From: Mycolicibacterium pulveris
Lineage (GTDB): Bacteria; Actinomycetota; Actinomycetes; Mycobacteriales; Mycobacteriaceae
NCBI RefSeq assembly: GCF_010725725.1
Contig: NZ_AP022599.1
Location: 1,984,001 to 2,048,000 of the forward strand
Length of the DNA: 64,000 nt
Direction: 5' to 3'
The translations under genes and the position numbers were made by a program. Below are positions 57,742-64,000 of the stretch, one piece after another. The notes beneath the pieces were generated by a model. The model searched no databases. It had not been told where the DNA came from and saw nothing but the letters and a program-made list of their open reading frames with translations. Each line of letters starts with the position of its first letter. Within the stretch, counting starts at the first letter, position 1.

Positions 57742-58076
57742 GACTCATCCTGACCACCGAGACGACGACCCGGTCGATACGCGTAACCGTCTCCGGGGAC
57801 GTCGACTTCGGGCAGGCGGCCTATCTGATCGACACCGTCTCCGACTTGCTGAGTGCCCATCCCGACGTGCAGGAGCTGCATCTCGACTTCACGAAGCTGA
57901 CGTTTCTCGACTCGACGGGGCTGTCGGCCCTGCTGCAGATACACCGGCAGACAACAGAACTCGGGGCGCGGATGCACCTGGACAATCGGCCGGCGCACCT
58001 CGACCGGATCCTGGAGATCACCGGGCTGCTGGACTACCTCACGGCGAACCGTAGCGAAGAGACCGAAGTCCGTTGA
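57738..58076 (+). CDS. STAS-domain anti-anti-sigma factor
   Basis: A 112-residue STAS protein. LDFTKLTFLDSTGLSALLQIH holds the phosphorylatable Ser59 in the D-S-T-G motif of RsbV/SpoIIAA proteins. Unphosphorylated, such proteins bind an anti-sigma kinase and free its sigma factor. The phosphatase encoded at 55043 is the obvious activator. No RsbW-like kinase or sigma gene is present in the window, so its partner must be elsewhere. ATG 57738 overlaps the upstream TGA; its own stop overlaps the next start (TTGA). Confidence 0.9.
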   Translation: MRLILTTETTTRSIRVTVSGDVDFGQAAYLIDTVSDLLSAHPDVQELHLDFTKLTFLDSTGLSALLQIHRQTTELGARMHLDNRPAHLDRILEITGLLDYLTANRSEETEVR

Positions 58077-58894
58077 GCGCCATGGTCGGACATGTGGCCA
58101 TGCTGCAGCGCTACCCGGTCAAGTCGATGCTCGGTGAACGACGCGACTCGATCCGCGTCGGACCCGTGGGCGTGGACGGCGACCGACAGTACGCCGTCAT
58201 CGACGACGAAACCGGGCGGGTGGCCACTGCCAAACATCCCCGACGGTGGAGCGCGCTGCTGCAATGCGCGGCGGCGACAAGTGACGGCGGTGCTGTCGTG
58301 GTGACGCTGCCGGACGGCCGCAGCGTGCCGGTCACCGAAGCGGCCGAACCGCTGTCGCAACTGCTCGGGCGTCGGGTGCATCTCGGCGGCGAGCGCACTG
58401 CGGGCGCGACGCTGGAGCGGTCCGACCCGCTCGAGGTGCTGGCGCACGGCATCGACGCCGAGTTCGATCCCGTGCTGCTCGAACTCGGCAAGGCGGCGCC
58501 GGGCGGTGCCTTCGTCGACCATTCCCCGGTGCACTTGATCACCACGACCACACTCGACGCGATCGGTGTCGGCGTCGCGGAGGCGATCCGATACCGGCCG
58601 AACGTCGTCATCGACATGTCCGACGGGTTCGCCCCATTCGGGGAGAACGACTGGGTGGGAACCGAGATGCGTCTCGGAGACGTCACGTTGCGCGTCACCC
58701 GCCCAACCTCCCGCTGCGCTGTCCCCACTCTCAGACATGGTGACGCCGAACGACTTCCGGACGCGGTGCGGTACCTGCTGGAGCGCAATCGCATCGAGGT
58801 TCCCGACTCGGGGAAGCTGCCCTGCGCCGGGGTTTACGCCGAGGTGGTCGCCGTCGGTACCGTCAGCGCCGGTGACGAGGTGCGCGTCGGGTGA
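58073..58894 (+). CDS. MOSC-domain protein (YcbX/mARC-like)
   Basis: A 273-residue protein with an N-terminal MOSC_N beta-barrel (RYPVKSMLGERRDSIRVGPVGVDGDRQYAVID) and a C-terminal MOSC domain ending with RPTSRCAVPT, where the Cys could be the molybdenum-cofactor or sulfur-carrying residue. The family acts in molybdenum-cofactor sulfuration or reduction of N-hydroxylated compounds; which applies here is unclear. TTG 58073 overlaps the STAS stop; ATG 58082 is the alternative. It may only be co-transcribed with the signalling genes. Confidence 0.82.
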   Translation: MSAMVGHVAMLQRYPVKSMLGERRDSIRVGPVGVDGDRQYAVIDDETGRVATAKHPRRWSALLQCAAATSDGGAVVVTLPDGRSVPVTEAAEPLSQLLGRRVHLGGERTAGATLERSDPLEVLAHGIDAEFDPVLLELGKAAPGGAFVDHSPVHLITTTTLDAIGVGVAEAIRYRPNVVIDMSDGFAPFGENDWVGTEMRLGDVTLRVTRPTSRCAVPTLRHGDAERLPDAVRYLLERNRIEVPDSGKLPCAGVYAEVVAVGTVSAGDEVRVG

Positions 58895-58915
58895 TCCGCG
58901 TCCGCGCGGGAGTGT

Positions 58916-59776
58916 TCAGCCGGCCGCGGCGGTGACGGCCTGGGTGATCCGGGCGACGATCGGGCTGTCCAGTTTCCAGCACTGCCAGAACAGCGGAACA
59001 TCCAGGTGCGCCTTCGTGATCCGTACGAACGAGCCATCGTCCAGGTGTGGCTGGGCCAGCGCCTCGGGGAACATGCCCCAGCCCAGGCCGGCCAGGACCG
59101 CCGCGCCGAAGCCCTCCGCCGTCGGCACGTAGTGCTGCGGCCGGGCGATGTCGCGACGAAACGCCTTGCGCACCAGCATGTCCTGCAGAGCGTCGTCGCG
59201 GTTCCACGCCAGGGACGGAGCCTGGGCCGCCGCCGCGGCGGTGAACCCGTCGGGCAGGTACCGGTCGCGGTAACCCGGGCTGGCGACCGGAAGGTAGCGC
59301 ATCACCCCCAGGGGTTGCACCCGGCATCCCGACACCGGTATGCGTTCGGTGGTCACCGCGCCCATCACGACGCCCTCGCGAAGCAGCCGCGCCGAGTGGT
59401 CCTGGTCCTCGATGCGGATGTCGAACAACACGTCGTCGAGGGCGTCGAACACCGCGGTGAACCAGGTGGCCATCGAATCGGCGTTGACCGCCATCGCGAT
59501 TCGCGGCGCACTGCCCGTTCCGCCCGCCATCTCGCCGAGCGCCTCGGCCTCCAACAGCGCGGTCTGCGCCGCCAGGCGCAACAGTGGCACCCCAGCCGGG
59601 GTGGCGACGCAAGGCTTTTCGCGCACCACCAGCACCTGCCCTACCCGCTGCTCGAGGGTCTTGATGCGCTGGCTGACCGCCGAGGGGGTGATATGCAACC
59701 GCGCAGCGGCGGCGTCGAACGATCCGTGCTCGATCACCGCGGCGTACGCCGCGAGCTGCTGGCCGTCGATGCGCAC
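58916..59776 (-). CDS. lysG: LysR-type regulator LysG (ArgP family)
   Basis: A 286-residue LTTR strongly resembling M. tuberculosis LysG (Rv1985c): HITPSAVSQRIKTLEQRVGQVLVVREKPC helix-turn-helix region, AVNADSMATWFTAVFDAL, RIEDQDHSARLLREGVVMGAVTTER and PLFWQCWKLDSPIVARIT at the end. LysG senses lysine, arginine or histidine and normally activates the divergent exporter gene lysE. Here the divergent neighbour is a CobW-type GTPase, not LysE. GTG 59776 is the start. An inverted repeat of LTTR type overlaps it. Confidence 0.88.
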   Translation of the reverse strand: MRIDGQQLAAYAAVIEHGSFDAAAARLHITPSAVSQRIKTLEQRVGQVLVVREKPCVATPAGVPLLRLAAQTALLEAEALGEMAGGTGSAPRIAMAVNADSMATWFTAVFDALDDVLFDIRIEDQDHSARLLREGVVMGAVTTERIPVSGCRVQPLGVMRYLPVASPGYRDRYLPDGFTAAAAAQAPSLAWNRDDALQDMLVRKAFRRDIARPQHYVPTAEGFGAAVLAGLGWGMFPEALAQPHLDDGSFVRITKAHLDVPLFWQCWKLDSPIVARITQAVTAAAG

Positions 59777-59793
59777 ATTAACGATTCTAATGT
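59775..59793. promoter_or_regulatory. LTTR-type inverted repeat at lysG/cobW-like divergent promoter
   Basis: ACATTA-ACGATTC-TAATGT is a perfect 6+6 inverted repeat with a 7-base spacer, the size and AT-rich character of LysR-family recognition sites. It overlaps the lysG start codon, as expected for autoregulation. Confidence 0.55.
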
Positions 59794-59868
59794 TGTGGCG
59801 ATTTCTTTAGCGCTGTCCCGTGCCCGCGTGGCCCCCTACACTGACGTCGGCCGAAGGGAAGGAGCACA

Positions 59869-60876
59869 GTGGGAGCGATACCCGTCATCGCGTTGACCGG
59901 CTATCTCGGCGCGGGCAAGACAACGCTGCTCAACCATGTACTTCGGCAGCCGGGTGCGCGAATCGGCGTCGTCATCAACGACTTTGGTGAGCTCAACGTC
60001 GACGCCGCGCTGGTGACCGGCCAGGTCGACGAACCGGCGTCGATCGCGGGCGGCTGCATCTGCTGTCTACCCGACGACGGCGGGCTAGACGACGCATTGG
60101 CCAAGCTCGCCGATCCCCGGCTGGGCCTGGACGCCATCATCGTCGAGGCCAGCGGCCTGGCCGACCCGGTGGCGATATCGCGGATCATCCGGTTCAGCGG
60201 GGTCGAACGGATCCGGCCGGGCGGCATCGTCGACGTCATCGACGCTGCCACCCACTTCGACACCGTCGATGACGGCAGCACTGCCCCGGCGCGATACGGT
60301 GCGGCCTCGCTGGTCGTGGTCAACAAGCTCGACCAGATCCCCTCGGACAGCAGGGACAAGGTTCTCCAGCGGATCGAAAGCCGGGTGCGCGAACGCAATC
60401 CGGAGGTGCATCTGGTCGGCGCGGTCACCGGGCGGGTAGACCCAGCGTTGCTGTACGACGTCGCAGACACCAACGAGGACACCGGGCAGTTGTCGTTTCG
60501 CGAGCTGCTGGTCCCCGACGCGCACCACCACGTTCACGCCGATTCGGTCACCGTAACCAGCGAGGGATGCATCGACCCCGGCGCGCTCCTCGACCTGCTG
60601 GAAAAGCCGCCGGCCGGCGTGTACCGGCTCAAGGGCGTCGTCACCGTTCGCTCTGGCACACGGGCGCGCAGCTACGTCGTCAACGTCGTCGGCACCTCCA
60701 TACACGTCGCGACCGCCCCCAAGCCGGCCCGAATTAACAGCCTGGTCGCGATCGGAACCTCGATCGACGTCGACGACGTGCGCGCAGCCATCGACGCCGC
60801 GCTGCGCCGGCAGGACGGGCCGGTGCCCGCCGCGGGTATGCGTCAGCTGCAGCGCTACCGGCACCTGAGCATCTGA
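59869..60876 (+). CDS. CobW/COG0523-type metallochaperone GTPase
   Basis: A 335-residue G3E GTPase: Walker A GYLGAGKTTLLNH, the zinc-binding C-x-C-C in GGCICCLP, a guanine-specific NKLD and a CobW C-terminal domain (GVYRLKGVVTVRSG). COG0523 proteins load zinc or other metals into target enzymes. The C-terminus has no long His stretch, only DAHHHVHAD near residue 218. GTG 59869 follows GGAAGGAG. Divergent from lysG, without any B12-synthesis gene nearby. Confidence 0.87.
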   Translation: MGAIPVIALTGYLGAGKTTLLNHVLRQPGARIGVVINDFGELNVDAALVTGQVDEPASIAGGCICCLPDDGGLDDALAKLADPRLGLDAIIVEASGLADPVAISRIIRFSGVERIRPGGIVDVIDAATHFDTVDDGSTAPARYGAASLVVVNKLDQIPSDSRDKVLQRIESRVRERNPEVHLVGAVTGRVDPALLYDVADTNEDTGQLSFRELLVPDAHHHVHADSVTVTSEGCIDPGALLDLLEKPPAGVYRLKGVVTVRSGTRARSYVVNVVGTSIHVATAPKPARINSLVAIGTSIDVDDVRAAIDAALRRQDGPVPAAGMRQLQRYRHLSI

Positions 60877-60911
60877 CGAATCCCTCTTGATGCTCCTATC
60901 TCTGTTATGAG

Positions 60912-62137
60912 TCAAGCGGCGTCGATGTAGTGGGTGTTTAGCCAGGTGCGGTAGGCGGCTGCGAGGTTGTCGTCGCGTCTGAGACCGCGTTCGAGTCGGG
61001 AGATGTCGTTGGGCCAGACGCCGAAGTGTTCGGCGACAGTGGCGAGGGTGATGTTTCGGGCTTGGCGGGTGGGGCGCAGGTCGCTGTAGTCGTCGATGGG
61101 GCAGGGTGCGGTGAGGTGTTTGAACATTTCGCGGGCGATGGCGCGTTTGAGCAGGCGCAGGATGTCTTTTTTGGACCGGCCGGCAGTGAGTTGGCGGGCG
61201 ACGTAGTCGCGGGTGCGGGGGTCGTGGGACCAACGGACCACGGCGATGCGGTGCAGAGCGTTGTTGGCGGCGCGGTCCCCGCCACGGGAGAGTCGGTGGC
61301 GGCTGGTCTTACCCGACGAGGCCGGGATTGGTGCGGCACCGGCGAGCATCGCAAACGCCGCCTCGGAACGGAGCCGGTGGGCGTTGGTGCCTGCGGTGAT
61401 GAGCAGTTGGGCGGCGGTGTCGGGCCCGACCCCGTAAGCGGCGCGCAGCGCGGGGTTAAGGGTGGTGGTCAGGGTGTCGATCTCGGCGGTCAACTCGCGG
61501 TCCTGGCGTTCGAGGAACTCGATGCGCTGCGCCAACGCTTTGCAGGCGATCAACACCGACACCGCGGTGGGATCATCGTGCGCACTCGGGCGGCAGCGGC
61601 CCAGCGCCTCGACCAGCCGCAGGGTGGTGGGATAGCGGCGGTGGCGCTCGCGTAGCTCGGCCGGGGCGGTCACGAGCAGGTCTTTGATCTGGTTGATCGC
61701 TGCGGTGCGGGCCTTGATCGCTCCGCGGCGGGCGATCAGCAGGGCTTTGAGCGCACCGGTGTGAGCATCTTTGGGGACGGCCAGTCCGTGCCCAGCCAAC
61801 ACCGCGCGGGCGGCGCTGTAAGCATCGAGGGGGTCGGATTTACCTTGGCGGCGTCGGGCGGACCGATCAGGCCGGTTGACCTCAACCGCGTGGATGCCGT
61901 TGTCCTGCAACGCGTGTGTAATTCCCGCACCGTAAGAACTGGTGCCCTCCACCCCGACGCTCACCACGTCGCCGAAACTGCGGGCCCAACAGATCGCGGC
62001 CCAGTAGCCGGTCGGGGTGGTGGCGACTCGGCATCGCCGAGCAACTGGCCGGTGTCGGTAATCGCGCCGAGGTGGATGGTGTCGAGGTGGGTGTCGATGC
62101 CGATGACGACTCGACGGGGGGATGTCACGATGGTCAT
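60912..62137 (-). pseudogene. IS110-family transposase, frameshifted
   Basis: With one base restored the reading frame gives 408 residues, normal for IS110. The N-terminus from ATG 62137 (MTIVTSPRRVVIGIDTHLDT) has the first Asp of the DEDD catalytic set, but its frame is lost near 62026 where GAG-TCG stands for an expected GAG-TTC-G. The rest, in the next frame, is intact: VGVEGTSSYG (Glu), KSDPLDAYSAARA (two Asp), then the transposase_20 part with GAAPIPASSGKTSRHRLSRG. The transposase is probably inactive unless programmed frameshifting occurs. IS110 elements lack clear inverted ends, and boundaries were not determined. Confidence 0.85.
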
Positions 62138-62415
62138 GTCCTCTCCGTGCAATCAACCGTGCGATGGGTGACAACCCGGTAGGGCGGGCAGACAAGACAT
62201 TGATGAGGCAGCGGACAGGCTCCTGATTAAGTCATGTCCGCCCTACCAGGGCTGTCGGTAGTGCTTGCCTGCACGTCGCCGGTGAGACAGATCAATTGGA
62301 AGACAACCCAGCAGGGCGTCAGTCGGACGACGAGTCATCACCGGCGGCGAACGGGCAAGACCATCCTCACCCGAACCCGCTTATCGGAATCAATGTCGGA
62401 CCCCTCGACTAATCT
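62138..62415. mobile_element. Non-coding 5' side of the IS110-like element, possible bridge-RNA region
   Basis: This stretch of about 280 bases has no gene. It contains a 10-base inverted repeat GGTAGGGCGG (62178-62187) / CCGCCCTACC (62238-62247). In IS110-group elements the long non-coding end 5' of the transposase encodes the bridge RNA that guides recombination, and this is where it would lie. The element's outer edge probably falls within this stretch but is not visible to me. Confidence 0.4.
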
Positions 62416-62431
62416 TCGAACATAGTTTCGA
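62416..62431. promoter_or_regulatory. LexA (SOS) box upstream of HNH gene
   Basis: TCGAACATAGTTTCGA matches the mycobacterial LexA box TCGAAC-N4-GTTCGA with one mismatch in the right half. It lies 17 bases before the likely start at 62449, so the gene is predicted to be DNA-damage inducible. Confidence 0.65.
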
Positions 62432-62448
62432 TTCAGGAGGTGGTGGCG

Positions 62449-63810
62449 GTGGCGGCCGACGTCGACGGTGTGGCGGTTGTGCAGACCCGCCTGCACGCCG
62501 CGGTGGCCGAACTGTCCGAGCTGCCGCTCGCCGACCTGCCGCCCGAGGTGCTCGATTCGGTGCTGTGTGATCTGGAGTCCGCGCAGCGCCGGCTCACCGC
62601 CGTCGGCTACGACGCCATCAACGGGCTGCGCAAGCAGTGGCCTGTGCGGGTGGGTCGGCTGCGTGATCATCTCGCCAACCTGCTGCACATCTCCGCCAAT
62701 GACGCCGGTGCGCGTGTCGCGGTGGCCGCCGATCTCCACGCCGCCGAGCCGGTGCTGGTCGAGACCGCCGCCGCGGCCCGTCACGGGCTGATCGGCGCCG
62801 AGCACGTGCGGATCACCCGCGAGACGATCGCCAAACTGCCGGACACCGCCACCGCCGACGATCGGGCGCGCTTAGACCTGGAGTTGACCGGGGTCGCGGT
62901 GACCGAGCGGCCCGAAGTGCTGCGCCGCGACGCCGCGCTGCTGCTGGCCGACTACGACGCCACGCACGACGATCCGGTCACCCGCGAACGCAGCCGAAAG
63001 GCGCGCAGCGAGTTCGTGCTGGGCCCGCAAGACGCCGACGGGATGAGCCGCGGCCGGTTCTGCGTGGATCCCGAAGCCCGCGCCTACCTGGAGATCCTGC
63101 TGGCCAAACTGGCCCGGCCCGGGATGTGTAACTCCGCCGATCCGGTCCCGATCGTCGACGGCGATCCGGACCCGATGGCCGCCGCCACCGACACCCGCAC
63201 CACCGGCCAACGCAACCACGACGCGATCAAGGCGGCCCTGCGCGCGCTGCTTGCCAGCGGGCAGCTGGGTCAACATCGCGGGCTGCCGGTCACCGCGATC
63301 GTCACCATGACCTTGCAACAACTGGAAGCCGCCGCCGGAATCGCGATGACCGGCGGCGGATCGACGGTGCCGATGGAAACCGCGATCCGGATGGCCGCCC
63401 ACGCCCACCACTACCTCTACATCTATGACGCCAGCTGTGGGCGACCACTGTTCTTGGGCCGCTCCAAACGCCTGGCGTCGGCCGATCAGCGCATCGTGCT
63501 ACACGCCATCGACGGTGGCTGCACCATGCCCGGCTGCGATCAACCCGGTTACCACGCCGATGTGCATCACCTCATCGAATGGAACCAACAGGGCAGCACC
63601 GACATCGACCGCCTCACCCTCGCGTGCGGGGCCGACCACCAAAACAGCGGGCCATCCGACGAGGAGTGGCAGGCCAGACGTCGCTACGACGAAGAGACCC
63701 TAGGCCAAACCCTTTGGTATCCACCGAAAACCGTCGACCCCCGGCGTCAACCCCGCGCCAACCGACATCATCGACGGCCCATCCCACCGCCCGAACCCGA
63801 CGCCGCATAG
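62449..63810 (+). CDS. DUF222/HNH endonuclease protein (13E12 repeat family)
   Basis: A 453-residue member of the multicopy actinobacterial 13E12 family. Residues about 1-300 form the helical DUF222 domain (AQRRLTAVGYDAINGLRKQW near the start). The C-terminal HNH nuclease domain holds CTMPGCDQPGYHADVHHLIEW and LTLACGADHQ, with paired Cys and the His-His motif. The start GTG 62449 lies eight bases after AGGAGG (62435-62440); GTGs at 62440 and 62443 lie on top of the ribosome-binding site. The LexA box upstream fits known SOS control of some family members. The role is unknown, possibly linked to mobile DNA such as the neighbouring IS. Confidence 0.87.
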   Translation: MAADVDGVAVVQTRLHAAVAELSELPLADLPPEVLDSVLCDLESAQRRLTAVGYDAINGLRKQWPVRVGRLRDHLANLLHISANDAGARVAVAADLHAAEPVLVETAAAARHGLIGAEHVRITRETIAKLPDTATADDRARLDLELTGVAVTERPEVLRRDAALLLADYDATHDDPVTRERSRKARSEFVLGPQDADGMSRGRFCVDPEARAYLEILLAKLARPGMCNSADPVPIVDGDPDPMAAATDTRTTGQRNHDAIKAALRALLASGQLGQHRGLPVTAIVTMTLQQLEAAAGIAMTGGGSTVPMETAIRMAAHAHHYLYIYDASCGRPLFLGRSKRLASADQRIVLHAIDGGCTMPGCDQPGYHADVHHLIEWNQQGSTDIDRLTLACGADHQNSGPSDEEWQARRRYDEETLGQTLWYPPKTVDPRRQPRANRHHRRPIPPPEPDAA

Positions 63811-63831
63811 CCGGTCACACACGTGAGGCCG

Positions 63832-64000
63832 TCACCGCCAGAACAGGTGGTGCACGACGCCGCTCGCGCTGGGCACCACCTCGTGGTGGAACCGGTCGTC
63901 CAGCTCGTCGGGTGACTCCCAGAGGCGTGATCCGGCGCCGAGCTCAACCTGCGACACCGCCACGTGCAGGGTGTCGACCAGGTCTGCGGCGAGGAACTGA
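63832..64000 (-). CDS. RibD C-terminal/dihydrofolate-reductase-like protein, 5' part outside the window
   Basis: The last 55 codons of a leftward gene that enters from the right edge. QFLAADLVDTLHVAVSQVELG followed by AGSRLW is the C-terminal strand-helix pattern of the RibD-C/dihydrofolate reductase family (the LVDE-hlavaP-vllGaG motif). The Asp-Thr in LVDT replaces the common Asp-Glu. It ends at 63832, 21 bases from the HNH gene stop. Nothing can be said about the N-terminus or partner genes. Confidence 0.75.
   Translation of the reverse strand, partial: QFLAADLVDTLHVAVSQVELGAGSRLWESPDELDDRFHHEVVPSASGVVHHLFWR

Noticed and set aside
62138..62195. Longer N-terminus for the transposase in the downstream frame
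   Set aside because: That sequence is His/Arg-rich noise; the true N-terminus with the first catalytic Asp is in the other frame, showing a frameshift.
1..64000. CRISPR arrays, tRNA or rRNA genes, prophage or integrase signatures
   Set aside because: No regularly spaced repeats, no tRNA-like cloverleaf and no phage structural or integrase-like protein were noticed in the window.

Overview
The window is high-GC actinobacterial DNA. It is almost certainly from a fast-growing environmental mycobacterium (Mycolicibacterium or a close relative). Evidence: GTG and TTG starts are common; genes are chained by 1-4 base ATGA/GTGA/TTGA overlaps; there are F420-type luciferase-like oxidoreductases, an NDMA-dependent alcohol dehydrogenase, a DUF222/13E12 HNH protein behind a mycobacterial LexA-type box, and proteins recognisably close to M. 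tuberculosis LysG, HtdZ (Rv0130), a LigD-polymerase-like protein and the igr-operon proteins. No rRNA, tRNA or CRISPR array was seen.

About 1-52.9 kb is one large catabolic island that opens and oxidises a bulky, probably alicyclic or steroid/terpenoid-like acid as its CoA ester. Blocks in order: partial acyl-CoA ligase and divergent SDR (1-1462); crotonase (1465-2283, -); six-gene overlapping operon of hot-dog dehydratase, three crotonases, acyl-CoA dehydrogenase and ligase (2374-8755); operon of two mini membrane proteins, two further membrane proteins, a degenerate SDR, an SDR and a luciferase-like oxidoreductase (8907-12534); amidohydrolase (12673-13851); minus-strand amidohydrolase, paired acyl-CoA dehydrogenases and ligase (18759 back to 13848); acyl-CoA dehydrogenase plus luciferase-like oxidoreductase (18967-21002); SnoaL-like, isochorismatase-like, third amidohydrolase and HtdZ-like dehydratase (20992-23872); aldehyde dehydrogenase and fused CoA-transferase (-, 27825 back to 23972).

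The core at 28062-34196 is an igr-like operon: P450, FadE29-like, ChsH2-like split into MaoC and DUF35 ORFs by one in-frame TGA, FadE28-like, ChsH1-like and Ltp2-like aldolase. A TetR gene follows. In M. tuberculosis this set removes the last propionyl unit of the cholesterol side chain by dehydrogenation, hydration and retro-aldol cleavage, so a similar removal of a branched C3 unit is the best guess here. Further out lie CoA-transferase plus P450, a ligase, P450 plus an AveC-like membrane protein plus a DapB-like reductase, a duplicated-domain protein with a Bfd-type ferredoxin and SDR, a second DapB-like gene with SDR, a substrate-binding protein divergent from a second TetR, and an SDR-aldehyde dehydrogenase-alcohol dehydrogenase operon (to 52916).

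Many of these promoters carry versions of an inverted repeat GAGAA-N6-TTCTC, which suggests one regulator, possibly the TetR encoded at 34214, controls the island.

From 52.9 kb on the content is unrelated: a LigD-like polymerase, a nitrilase-fold amidase, then a striking signalling module (SpoIIE/RsbU-type phosphatase, a B12-binding protein with the Wx9EH light-sensor motif, a STAS anti-anti-sigma factor), a MOSC protein, LysG divergent from a CobW-type GTPase, a frameshifted IS110-family element, a DUF222/HNH protein and the end of a RibD/DHFR-like gene.
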